A DNA stretch of 64,000 bases from Lingula anatina (GCF_001039355.2 NW_019775635.1:927569-991568); one strand, 5' to 3'. Counted from the first letter of the stretch, positions 21,640 to 32,684 are shown. Numbers and translations: made by a program. The notes: a model not told the origin generated them from the sequence alone.

Positions 21640-22195
21640 CTAGACTGCAACTGGCTTTTCAGCCAGTGGCGACTGATTCCCCTGCAAATGACCTTTGAAC
21701 TTGAAGGCAATGGGCACTTACAAGGTCATGTGAAGGTCACGGGTGAAATTTGACCCCATATTCTGAAAGAGCATATGCGAATTGGGGGTGGGGGGGGGGT
21801 CAACAAAACATCACTTTTAGCCCAAGTCAATATTTCTCCGTGAAATAGCAGAATGACCTTAAAAATGAGGGTCAAGGTCAAATTTGACATTTAATTTGAA
21901 GGTTTTGGGTATATGTTTGGGGTTTACTATAGCATGCTATGACCAAAAACCAGTCTTTCATGGAGAAATTGCCAAAGTCACGATTTCTGCAATGTCATAA
22001 ATATTTAAAAATCTTTATTAAAAAAAGTTATTACTGAGTAGGCAGTCGCAACGAAAGTTCGGCTAACCTTAGATAAATATATAAGTCATCATTTGCCAAT
22101 AATATCAGGGCTCTGGGCCTTTCGGTTTTTGAGATCTCGGAAACAAACCTGTTTTGAGCCGGTTTGGCCATTAGCGACCTTGACCTTGACCTACT
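21640..22195 (+). repeat. Second copy of the AGGTCA-rich repeat, truncated
   Basis: Begins CTAGACTGCAACTGGCT with a small hairpin (CTGGCTTTTCAGCCAG) and follows the second subcopy of 18550-19365 through TTAGCGACCTTGACCTTGAC. It then ends abruptly at about 22195, where unrelated sequence starts. It retains several AAGGTCA motifs. Confidence 0.75.
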
Positions 22196-22471
22196 TTCAC
22201 ACGCTCAATTCATACCGTCCAGCTCGTATCCCTTTTGTTGTGGGGGAGAACTCCTTAACAAGATACAGCCTCTTAGACTGAACGGTGTTTCTGGATACCC
22301 ATCCTTCTTGACACAAGCGAGACACTTGTGATCAAGCATGATACTATAAAGCCGAGATGGCTCGTATCATTCACAATGGCGAGACACCATTGATGAAAAC
22401 TCACTAAACAAAGACGGGACACCTTTGCTTACCAACCCCCTATGTCCCTGGATTTTTCTTTTTTTTATCTC

Positions 22472-22530
22472 GGACTCTGAAGCTGATGAAGGTCACTTGT
22501 TGACCGAAAAGCGCTTTCTGTAACCAGTCC
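22472..22530 (+). ncRNA. Probable hammerhead ribozyme, short stem III
   Basis: The core boxes are present in order. CTGATGA is at 22483-22489. Stem II is GGTCA-CTTGT-TGACC (22491-22505), followed by GAAA at 22506-22509. A minimal stem III, AAGC/GCTT, leads to a predicted cleavage point after T22517. Stem I is closed by CT/AG next to the core and GGACT/AGTCC distally, separated by an internal loop that could contact loop II, as known hammerheads do. Short-stem-III hammerheads are typical of Penelope-like elements and retrozymes in metazoans (family knowledge). Activity is inferred from base pairing only. Confidence 0.72.
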
Positions 22531-22766
22531 ACCCTCCCCCCCCCCTTCCCTCGACAGGCGAGATGCCTCTATCGTGCCAATCACGAAATGCCCTTTTCAG
22601 GGCACCCTATGTATATCGGTATCTATAAATCTCATACTCTGNCTGTAACCAGTCCACCCTCCCCCCCCCCCTTCCCTCGACAGGCGAGATGCCTCTATCG
22701 TGCCAATCACGAAATGCCCTTTTCAGGGCACCCTATGTATATCGGTATCTATAAATCTCATACTCT
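22518..22766 (+). repeat. Direct duplication flanking an N
   Basis: 22518-22641 and 22643-22767 are the same sequence apart from poly-C length. They are separated by N at 22642. Most likely unmerged contig ends broken at the poly-C run. Confidence 0.8.
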
Positions 22767-22830
22767 GTAGGCGAGACACCTACCTTCCTATCAGAGACGA
22801 TCTTTCCTCATAATAAAGGCGAGAAGCCTA

Positions 22831-23574
22831 ACACACTCTAAAAGCCGCTCTCAACTCTGCAAGGGGCGCTGTCAAAACACGTCCTCGGAGGCCCAGTTCT
22901 GAATTGTGCTATTTTGGTAAAGTACAATCTAATATTAGGGCATGAGCCGGCCACTCCCAACACAACAATCAATATAGTCAATCATTTGGAGATCACTGAA
23001 TTGGCGTGCTTTGCTCCACGAAAACATCTTTGCGTCCTTTTGTTCTTTCGTTAAGAGAAAATTGTGAAAACGAAAACCTGGAAAAGCAGCAGACTGGCCA
23101 AAACACATCTACATGTAGTTGCCTAAAATAATCACTGTACACAATTACTGTAAATATTAAAGTTCATTTTAAATAGAAAAAAAAACAGTCCTGTGCATAA
23201 TTAATTTCTATATTTTAGTCATGCTAGCGTACGATTCATGCTGTGAGCAGTTGACTCGGCATTACACCTAATTTACGATTATGAAATTTGTTAGCAGAAA
23301 GTAAGACACGATAATTACCCGACGGGGCAGGGCATAGTACTTTTGTTAAAAGAAACCAAACACCGCATGGAAGACAATGTTATTTCCATGGTTACCGCGC
23401 CAGGCCGTATGAACAACCCGCAGCGACCCGCAGAGTAAGTAAGGGGACTTTCCGGCGGGTCTGTATATTACATTTTCTTTTTCTTTTTCTTTTGTTTTTT
23501 TTTGTATTACTACCGTTACTATTTATCTCTGTACATTTTCACCAGCTCAGTCTGGTGTAGAAAGTATGAATAAG
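22831..23574. other. Spacer, no gene seen
   Basis: No reading frame or repeat that I can support. Confidence 0.45.
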
Positions 23575-23600
23575 GCACACACACACACACACACACACAT
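23575..23600. repeat. (CA)n microsatellite
   Basis: About twelve CA units, at the outer end of the dispersed repeat that follows. Confidence 0.9.
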
Positions 23601-24364
23601 ATAATGTGATTGCTATGATTGAAAGCATATATAGGCCTACTGTATACCAATCTTATTGATACCAGTATATTAGGATCCAATAATGGGACATCAGGTCGAC
23701 GCATATTCAAAACCACTGATATGTAACATGTAAGGATAACTTGTTTTGTTGTTTAAGTATGATTGCAATATATAGTATATACGGCATTAAAGTATCATAC
23801 GTAATTAACCGCGCCAATCACAGTAGCGTGTCCAGTCATCAAGATTCCGTGGTTTTGTAGAATGACAGGGATGTAGTGAAGAAAGCCGTGAAAATTTTGT
23901 GAAAGTGAACGGTAAACAGCAATCAAACGCCGCCGACGATCAGAGTTGGTAATTTTGAAAACTTGAAAATAAATAACTTTTCCCCTGTCGGCGCTGAAAT
24001 GAATGCTTCATGCATATTTTTTTCGCAAAAACAACCAGCAAAGCCTCGGAAAGAAAGAGTCATTTAACCCAGGGCTCATCTGTCCGTCTTTGATTTGTGA
24101 CAAAAGCGAAAATGTCAGAAAAGATGCTCCAGGTTGTAGTAAGGTTATATCTAGGGTTAAGGTTGGGGTTAGGTTAAGTTAGGCCCCATGTCGATCCTGA
24201 AAAAATACTTCATTCTTTTTTTTTCACGAAAACAACCAACAAAGACTCTAAAAGAGAAGGTCATTTAACCCAGGGCTCATCTGTCCGTCTTTGGTTTGTG
24301 ACAAAAGCGAAAATGTCAGATAAGATGCTCCGGGTTGTAGTAAGGTTATATCCAGAACAATCAT
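23601..24364 (+). repeat. Dispersed repeat block, relative of 32775-33285
   Basis: Contains GGACATCAGGTCGACGCATA, CGCGCCAATCACAGTAGCG and two copies of the TGTCGGCGCTGAA motif family. It matches the sequence immediately before unit C. Its outer end (TGATTGAAAGCATATATA region, 23607-23655) is present in reverse at 24897-24955. Confidence 0.75.
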
Positions 24365-24896
24365 CATGTTGATAGCAAACCACAAAGAACTTGTCAGAAC
24401 ACCTCCACGATCAAATTATTTATTTGCTACACGAAATCGAACAATAGCTGTTTTAAGGTTATTGTAGCCCTTTATTATCATCCAGATACCGAAAATGAAT
24501 CTATTCTCTGCCTCTAATTATTCAATAATCCATCTATCTTTGTGCTGATTTAAAACAATGAAAAATCCCTCGAAAAACAAAAAATATCGGCGGTTATATT
24601 CTTTCGTTGCAATGTATAGGCTTAGGCAACATAAAGCTCTAGACGATGCTTTTTTAGACGATGAAATATAAACTAAGACTTTTAAGAAAAATCGCTATCA
24701 GGGTTGTGGGGTACTTAATGGTGTCATTAAATCGCCGTTAAAACGGAGATTGTAGGTGATCAGGTAAAAGAGAAATTTGAGAAACCGATTTTTCAGTTAT
24801 TACCCCAAAATCGCAATTATGACGTCACCCATAAGATGATAAATGTATAAATGTTAATTCATTTAGTCACTGCACACTGAAGATTGATTTATTAGC
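24365..24896 (+). repeat. Gene-less fragment of the unit 5' flank
   Basis: Matches 33285-34016 of unit C with an internal deletion of about 0.2 kb (near 24640) and stops before the promoter and gene. It shows a fourth, incomplete copy of the duplicated unit. Confidence 0.7.
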
Positions 24897-24967
24897 CAAT
24901 ATCAATCAGATTGTTATACAGTATATATGCTTTCAATCATAGCAATCACATTATATATATATATATA

Positions 24968-26613
24968 CTCATGCACATAAGTTAAGCAACACCCCGATTT
25001 TTCCGAAAGTTTCTTCTATCATGATCATTATTTCATTTGTTGGTTGGGTTTCGCATATTTCTTTCATATTTTATAAATCACTTATTCAATTAGAATACTT
25101 CGGTTAAAGAAATACACCACATAGCTTATTGTAATAATCAAAATAACTTTATGAATCAAACAGTACTAAAATATGCCAAACCATGTGTCAAAATAGTATG
25201 CTCACACCGCAAAGAGTACGTGCTGATTAAAACAGCTTATTATGAAAAAATAAAGTCCAATCATCTAAGAATTAGTTTTAATAAAAGAAGGCTGTAGATA
25301 AAAGATGATTAATCGTCCATTATGCAATAAATATCGGGTGTGCCTTCCCTGGTTGAACAGCAGCTTCACAATGTCTCCAGCAACTTGCCACCAAATTCTG
25401 CCAATCTTGCTTTGGGAGCCGGTTCCCCTCTTCATTTACTGCCTGCTGTACCTCTCTAATGTTTCTAACTGGGGGTTGTCTCTCATTTACTGCCCTGTCA
25501 ATCATATCCTAAGCACGTTCGATTACATTGAGAATTGGCGACTATGCAGGCCAATCTAAATTTGGGGCACCTTGCTGTTGCAGCGCGTCTTGCACGCACC
25601 GTGCTTTCTGGATGGGCGAATTGTCCTGCACCAAAATGGTTTTTCTTCCTGGATTTGCTTGAATGTGTGATTGTTGCGCCCCAATGGTATTTCGTCTCTG
25701 TATTGTTGACCAGGATACCTCCCTTGAATGACGTACCCCTGTACAGTGGAAATGTTTCATCATATGAGAAACCGCACCATACTATGACGGATACTCCGCC
25801 ACCCTGAACACGCAGAAGAACAAAATCATCCTGAAACGCTTGGTTTGGGCCTCTCCAGACGTCTAGCCGACCATCTGCATACATCAAAGTGAATCTGGTC
25901 TCCTCAGACCACAGGACCTTTCGCCCAGTCCTGAGATTCCATCTTTCTCGGTATCTGGCTCGTGCCAATCTTATTTGCTTGTGTCTGTTGATCAACTGTG
26001 GCTTTGACGAGGTCTTTTAGATGGAAGTTCAGCTTCTAAAAGATGCCTGTTGACTGTTTGCCTTCTGATTCGAGCTCTTTCTAATGCAGGCCAGATGTTC
26101 CTCAGTTGTTTGGCCGACATGAACTGGCCCTGGTGGCATAGTCGAACCAGACATCTTCATTTTAGGTCGGTTAATATTGGTCTCTCAGAAAGAGGCTTGT
26201 CCCATACATGATGAGTTTGGCGCCATTTTGCTACCACCTTGGACACTTGACTTGGTGCTACTTTTTGTTGCCTTGCAATCTGTCTCTTCGGCTCCCCAGC
26301 ACAATGGCTTCCTATTATTTGCCATCTGATTACCTCGTTTAGTCCTCTTCTAACCATTGGTTGGTGCAATATGACAAGTTGTGCCCATGAAACTAGCCAA
26401 AGCTCCTCATGCCATGGAAAACTGTGTTTTTCGCAAGTGGCACCCCCTTGCATTTTCTAACGTGTCCAACAGTAAATAGTACTCAAATGTCCAGTAAGTC
26501 AAAGTAAAAACAAGAGAAATATCTAGCTACTGTACAAATTTTGCCTCAATAAAAAATCTTGGTTGCTGAGAAATTTGAGAAATAAGAAAGTGTTGCTTAA
26601 CTTATGAGCATCA

Positions 26614-26614
<1 letters not shown>
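24968..26614 (-). mobile_element. Tc1-like DNA transposon, about 1.65 kb
   Basis: The inverted ends begin CTCATGCACATAAGTTAAGC on the left and CTGATGCTCATAAGTTAAGC read from the right. Both abut TA, and both ends lie in (TA)n runs, consistent with the TA target of Tc1/mariner elements. A single transposase gene, now broken, lies between them on the minus strand. Confidence 0.85.
25320..26453 (-). pseudogene. Degenerate Tc1-type transposase
   Basis: The N-terminal DNA-binding part (26157-26453) has a helix-turn-helix with GEPKRQIARQQKVAPSQVSK. The catalytic part (25498-25995) has WSEETRFTLMYADGRLDVWR, GGVSVIVWCGFS and, past stop codons, LDWPA followed by SPILNVIERA, corresponding to the usual SPDLNPIE motif. 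A C-terminal piece (25320-25505) includes VRNIREVQQAVNEEGNRLP. Several stops and frameshifts separate the pieces. Normal length would be about 340 residues. It is inactive as written. Confidence 0.82.

Positions 26615-26678
<64 letters not shown>
26615..26678. repeat. (TA)n microsatellite between two transposons
   Basis: About 32 TA units lying exactly between the right end of the Tc1 element and the left end of the large foldback element. Confidence 0.95.
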
Positions 26679-26679
<1 letters not shown>

Positions 26680-26999
26680 CATTGGTCAAAAAGGTTGTCC
26701 CACCTCAATTTCCATGTACTTATATTTACAAATGATCACCTCACAGCTGTGAACTGTTAAAAATAGGGCTTTTTATTACGGATACCGTGTCTAACATGAT
26801 TAATGGTTTAAAAAATACAAAATAGTGGTGAAAATATACACATTTTATACCATTTAGTAAAATTTATAAGAGGTACCCCCTCAAATCGACTGTTTCACTG
26901 TGACTTCTACAGATGTAAAGAAATGTCTATAAAATTGAAAAGACGCCATCAAATGTCACCAAATTCACACACAATTAGCATTAGGGTGTGCTCGTTAAA

Positions 27000-27560
27000 G
27001 ATCACGTGCCTAACAGCGTGTGCGTCTACCGCGTACTGCAATTATCTCCTGTAGACGGCGCGACAAGCCTTCAACATGGGTAACAATTCTGTTATGTGGG
27101 ATATTGTCCCATACATCCTAAAGAGCGTGGTGGAATTGGTCAAGATTATTTAGGAATTGGTTCTCCTCTGCAATGCACATTCCAATTTATGCCACAGGTG
27201 CTCAGTAGGATTAATACCAGGACTCAAATACGGTTGTCCCATCCTCACAGCCCTGTGTTTCTGCAACAAATCGTTTGCCAGACGAGAGCTGTGAGCAAGT
27301 GTGTTGTCACAATGAAGCCAGTAGCATCCCTGAAGTAACCTCTTGCAAATGGAGTGAGATTTCTGTTGAGAATGTTACATTAAAATGCCCCTGTTACGTT
27401 TTGTTCCAAAAGAACAATGTACTAATACCATGGGCTTGGAATGTTCTCCAAATGCGGATTGATCTAACACATCAGGCGATATTACCCTACACACACCCCT
27501 CCAAGAGGCATTTTTTAACATGTCTATGGACTCTCTTTGACCATCGATGGGATACAAGAA
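27000..27560 (-). pseudogene. Tc1 transposase fragment, left half of the palindrome
   Basis: On the minus strand this reads through LLQGCYWLHCDNTLAHSSRL (the second catalytic Asp region), SPGINPTEHLWHKLECAL (the SPDLNPIE-type motif) and then, in another frame, GLSRRLQEIIAVRGRRTRC-like sequence to a stop. Multiple stops and shifts are present. Confidence 0.65.
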
Positions 27561-27996
27561 ATAATTTGATTCTGCATCAAAATCGACTTCCTTCCAGTGA
27601 TGGATGGCCAGGTTCAGGTGCCTGTTGGATCACCGAACGTGGCATTCTCAGCTTATATCTCATTCCATCTTCAAGAACTGACTTTGGGGTTAACTTCAGG
27701 CTTTATCATGACTGCACACTTGCTCACACCTCTCGCCTGGCAAGTATTCGTTGAAGAAACACAATTGTCTAAGGATGGAACCACCATCTTTGAGCCCTGA
27801 TACTAAGCTTACTAATCAACTGTGACATGAATTGGAGTGTGCAATGCAAAGGATAACCAACCCCATAAAAACGTGGACCAACTCCCCCAACTTGTTTACG
27901 AAGAATGGGACAATATCCCACATAACAGAATTGTAACCCGTGTTGAAGGCCTGTCGCGCCGTCTACAGGAGATAATTGCAGTACGCGGTAGACGCA
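27560..27996 (+). pseudogene. Tc1 transposase fragment, right half of the palindrome
   Basis: On the plus strand, HDCTLAHTSRLASI (catalytic Asp region) is followed by broken sequence, then IPHNRIVTRVEGLSRRLQEI and IAVRGRRTRC before a TAG. This is the usual C-terminus of Tc1 transposases. It is not functional. Confidence 0.65.
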
Positions 27997-29397
27997 CACG
28001 CTGTTAGGCAAGTGACCTTTAATGAGCACACCCTAATGCTAATTGTGTGTGAATTTGGTGACATTTGATGGCGTCTTTTCAATTTTATAGACATTTCTTT
28101 ACATCTGTAGAAGTCACAGTGAAACAGTCGATTTGAGGGGGTACCTTTTATAAATTTTACTAAATGGTATAAAAAGTGTATATTTTCACCACTATTTTGT
28201 ATTTTTTAAACCATTAATCATGTTAGACACGGTATCCGTAATAAAAAGCGCTATTTCTAACAACTTACAGCTGTAAGGTGATCATTTGTAAATAAAAGTA
28301 CATTAGTTAGGCGGCTAAGCCAAAAAATTGTGCAAAAGTTGATAAAAGCATGAAACTTTCCACGATGAATGACCATTGGGTGTTTGTCAATTTTGGATCG
28401 GGGAGCAACTCTAAAATTCACAAGTACCTGGATGAGCAGCTTTCTTAAAATATGCTGACTCAGCATTTTATGTACATCCAGAATTCACGTAAACGATCAC
28501 TACCGGCGTTAATTATGATAACATGAATAAATTTGAGAAACGTACACTAACTGTAAACATCTATTACAGCAATGATGACATCATGATGACGTCACTGGTG
28601 ATATTGCACAATACAAAATGACAAATATCCATTCACGCATATGCCAAAATAGTCGAACCCTGCAATGATATTTCCTGTAAACATCCATTACAGAAATGCA
28701 TCCTTGAGGGCTAGAAAGGTTAAGTTGGGTTGGTTTCTACTTCCGAGACTTTGAGCATTTTCAATATGGCCGTCAATTTTTAGAGAAAATAGAAAAACAA
28801 CCAAGAGTTGACAGATATAATTTATTTGTAGCTGTTATGAACACATTTCCAGTCATAAGAACACAGTAGGATAAATGACTGCATACTACCATGTTTCTGT
28901 TATTGAAAAATCAAAATGGCCGCCAACGCATACAGCAAAGGATGAAGTATAGCAGTATAATCAGTCTATAATTTGTATAATTAGTCTAATTAAAACTTTT
29001 TATGCCTTCGATTTTCCTGTTCATTTGGATTTTTAATTAGCCATGATCCTTACCTATCATTATCAGCTTGTTTGACACTCAAAAATAAAAGGAATGAAAT
29101 GAAAAAAAAAGAAAGAATAATTTTCAGTGGAGGGGAGTATAAATAAAAATATTTAAAAAATAGTATAAAAATATTTTAAAAATCAATTACGGACTTATTT
29201 TGGCAATTTCTTTTAGGTGGGAGTCTGAACTGCTAGAGCATGTTTTAATGCAAAATAAACATTCAGTAGTCAGTTGTTACCATCTCAACCATGTGAAAAA
29301 ATTTTGCTCTTGCAGGGCTAGACATTAGCATATTTCACTCAGTTGCGAATGAAGGCATCCTAACCACCGGGTCTTCCACTAATGAGGCCCTTAAACA

Positions 29398-29575
29398 AAT
29401 ATTCAAATTGCCTTCTCTTTTTGCTCGGATCAATAACTATCTCCCGCTGACGATCTTCTGCTGACGAAATCCCTAAAACAAATATGAAAATTACCTTCTC
29501 GTCTCGCTCGGATCGCTACCGATATTCCGCTGACGATATGAAAATTGCCTCTTCATCTCGTTTGGATCGCCATAG
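29398..29575 (+). repeat. Minisatellite, first block
   Basis: Repeats of a roughly 70-bp motif built from CCGCTGACGAT, GACGAAATCCCT, AATATGAAAATTGCC and TTCTCGTCTCGCTCGGATCG. The second block is at 30770-31110. Confidence 0.7.
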
Positions 29576-29711
29576 TCTAAATGACATTTGCTACGGACGC
29601 CGTACAATGAACTCGTACACGTTTTCCGTGGGATTTTTATGACATCGTAAGTGGCTACGGGCAACGGCAATTACCTCTACAGTACATGCTTGTGCCGTGT
29701 CTTGTCGCTAA

Positions 29712-29949
29712 AGCCTAGGTCCCAACTACGTTTTGGACACACGGTATTTAGGTTCCTTGCGTCCTGCTAGGACGTAGCTAGATCGCACGTAGCGGCTGTT
29801 GATCATGTCGAAAAGTTTCTACGTGCTGTTTGCGTCCTCCAAAAGTCGCAATATGGACGTTCTCCTCACGCACGAACTCCCACGTTTTGCCCATTTTTTT
29901 GGCCGTAGACCACACGTAGCAGCCCGTACGTTCGGTTGGGACCTAGGCT
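29712..29949. mobile_element. MITE-like element 1 with AGCCTAGGTCCCAACT ends
   Basis: 238 bp. The left end AGCCTAGGTCCCAACTACG is mirrored by GTTGGGACCTAGGCT on the right. Internal ACGTAGCTAGATCGCACGTA is shared with the next element. Non-coding. Confidence 0.7.
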
Positions 29950-29962
29950 TTATATGAGCTTA

Positions 29963-30515
29963 AGCCTGGGTCCCAACTCCACGCACGATTTTCAGGACGT
30001 ACGGTTTTTTAGCTTCCTATCGTCTGGCTGGGCCGTAGCTAGATCGCAGGGAAGCAATCAAGTAACTGGTGATTGTAATTAGTGCGCAAGAAGAAAGTGC
30101 GTGGACAGTACCGGAGAAGCTCAGCCTCCGCACGTCAGAAGTATCTCTGCGCCCGACGGGCTTTAGCACGTGTCCCGCATCGTGCACTACGTACGTTATG
30201 CGTACAAGGAGTACAGGCAACGTAAGGGCAACGCAAGTAGACGTAGGGCAGCCTTGGTTGTTGCTCGTCCTTTGCACGGGAATCTTACGTGTTGAGATGT
30301 TTTGGGGGAGGTACAAAAACAGGTGCGTGTTTGAGAAGTTCATTACATCCGCAGCAGTGTTCAAAGATGGTGAGCCCAATCATACTTTGCTTGTCCCCGA
30401 TCCCCCTCTCCCCTCTTGCTCTTTGCTGTCTTTTTAGGCATTTTTACAACTTGACATCAATTTTTTGGCCGTAGACCAGATGTAGAAGCCCGTTTGTTGG
30501 ATTGGGACCCAGACT
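29963..30515. mobile_element. MITE-like element 2, related to element 1
   Basis: 553 bp. The left end is GCCTGGGTCCCAACT and the right end ATTGGGACCCAGAC, with TAA on both sides as a possible target duplication. It shares CGTAGCTAGATCGCA and GGCCGTAGACCA with element 1. It contains overlapping open frames on both strands (about 120 residues each) that I do not recognise and regard as chance. Confidence 0.65.
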
Positions 30516-30769
30516 AAAGGATGTGTAGGGAAAATTCGCTTTGTCGGGTGAAAGTGATCATACCGAGTCCGTTCAGTCTCAGTGCAGTTACAGCACGCCT
30601 TCCGTGTGGCTTTTCTTGGAGATAGACACGATGTCGGGACATATTCCTAGGATTTTTAGCACCCATGTGGTCAGAATAATGAAGCACAACTTCAAATTTG
30701 TGAATTACAATAGTTTTAAACACCTTTGCTATTGTTATGCCCCCTTAACCCACCAAAGGTAGAAGGAAA

Positions 30770-31110
30770 CGAAGCCATCGCCCGCTGACGATTTGCCACT
30801 GACGAAGTCCTTTGCACGGATATGAAAATTGCTTTCTCGTCTCCCTCGGATCGAAAACAACCTCCTGCTAAAGGTATGGAAATTGCCTTGGCGTCTGGGT
30901 CCGACCGCTGCCAATCTTCCGCGAACAAAATCCCTTGAACCAATATGAAAATTGCCTTCTCGTCTCGCTTGGATTGCAAACGATCTCCCTCTGAAGATTT
31001 GTTAATTGGCTTCGCATCTTGCTTCGATGGCGATGCACCTACCGCCGACGATCTCCCGCAAACGAAATCCGTACTTGAACGAATATGAAAATTACCTTCT
31101 CCTCTGTCTG
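30770..31110 (+). repeat. Minisatellite, second block
   Basis: About four to five diverged copies of the 70-bp motif of 29398-29575. The block is separated from the first by two MITE-like elements and 250 bp of other sequence. Confidence 0.7.
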
Positions 31111-32684
31111 CGCTGTCAGGTGCTGCTTGAAGGTCTGATAGGTTTCAGCTTTCATAATTTAACGGCAAGCTTGCCAAAAAATCTAATAAAAGTTGGAAAT
31201 GCCTAGCATTGGTTAGTATTTTTCAAACATTAAGGGGCTGCTGCTGACATATCAGAGATGACTGGCTGGTTAACGGAAGAAGAAATTTGACGAACATATT
31301 TCCTTTCCTCTTTGTAACATCTAGCTAACCAATCTGTTTTATTATGTTGCCTGCAATGACCACAGGCGTATTATTTTACTGACATACAATGTATATGCAG
31401 ATTTCATTCGTTTAAAATCTTTTTCAGCTGAAAAACATTATTTACCATCTTTTTACCTGCCTTTTCCGTGCCGTTTTGGTGGCTATTTTGCTATTTCTAT
31501 TAAAATGACTTGCAGATTATGTGAAAGAAAACCCTAATAAACACCATCTCTGTATTTGTTAACATGCAAATAGACTTTAAAATGAAGAATCTTCACGCAC
31601 TGTATATAGTTTGATGTAAATTGCTATGAATACTTATCTAATTTTGCGTAAAAATTGGCAGCCATTTTGGGTTACGAAAAGTGCCAATGTCCCAGAAGTT
31701 AGTAAAGCCAAGCTAAGTTGACTTTTCTGACCAAAAAAGGGGCATTTCTTTTTCAAACAATTACAGAAAACAACATAGTTTGGGACTATGGGACCAATTA
31801 GATTGGTAACCTGACTACTTGGAGGGCTTATGCCCTCACCACACATAAGTTGAATATTAAACAAGCAGATAATGGTAGTGTAGGATAAAAGCTAACGAAA
31901 AATCACGATGAACGGAAAAATCAAAGAAGAAGATGCCGTTAATTAGATAGATGATACTAGAAATATGCTGATTTTGCGGATTTACTTTACCCTCTCCCTC
32001 TACCCTATGTTTTGGCGGCCATTTTGTTTTTTATCAGTAACAACGACGTGCTAGGATGTAGTCTTCTGCCCTACTGTGTTCTTCCGACATGAAACACGTT
32101 CACAACAGCCACAAATAAAGTACATCCGTCGACTTCTGGTTGTTTTTCTGTTTTTCCTCAAAAATTAACGGCCATATTGAAAATGCTCAATGTCTCGGAA
32201 GTTGCAATCAAGCTAATTTTACCTTTCTAACCCTAAAGGATGCACTTCTGTAATAAAAAAATTACGGAAAAAACATTACAGAGTTCGACTATTGTTCCGT
32301 AGGAGAAAGTGGATATTTGTCATTCTAAATTGTGCAATATCACCCAGTGACGTCATCGTGACGTCATCATTGCTTTCATAGATGTGCACAGTGAGCGTAC
32401 ATTTCTTAAATCTATTTATGATATCATAATTAGTACTGTTAGTGCTCGTTTTGATGAAATCTGAATGTACATAAAATGCTGAGTCAGCATATTTAAGAAA
32501 GCGTCTCATCCGGGTACTTGTGAATTTTGGAGTTGCCCCCCGATCCAAAATTGACAAACACCTGAGGGTCATTCATCGTGGAAAGTTTCATGCTTTTATC
32601 AACTTTTGCACAATTCTGGATATAATTTGGACTTAACCGCCTGAATACGTGGAAATTGGGGTGGGACAATCTTTTTGACCAATG

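Larger units (their letters stand above)
22311..22830 (+). repeat. Cluster of short hairpins sharing a GAGA-type loop
   Basis: At least seven small inverted repeats with different stems and a shared core: CACAAG-CGAGACA-CTTGTG (22312), AGC-CGAGATG-GCT (22350), CAATGG-CGAGACA-CCATTG (22374), CAAAGA-CGGGACA-CCTTTG (22409), AGG-CGAGATG-CCT (22556, repeated at 22682), GTAGG-CGAGACA-CCTAC (22767) and AGG-CGAGAAG-CCT (22817). The stems vary in compensated fashion while the loop stays. No known family is recognised. Confidence 0.55.
26719..28298. mobile_element. Palindromic double-Tc1 element nested in the left foldback arm
   Basis: Inserted at TA (26717-26718 and 28299-28300). The intact right arm shows the empty site CACGTATTCAGG. 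The outer 390 bp of each side are nearly identical inverted copies, and more diverged pairing continues toward the middle. Both halves carry the 3' end of a Tc1 transposase pointing outward, so this looks like two elements joined head to head. Confidence 0.75.

Noticed and set aside
25305-25807. Plus-strand open frames across 25305-25807
   Set aside because: They are the antisense of the degenerate Tc1 transposase, which is recognisable on the minus strand.
30017-30437. Overlapping 120-residue open frames on both strands in the MITE-like element 2
   Set aside because: No recognisable motif. Both strands are open, as expected from the GC-richer composition of the element.
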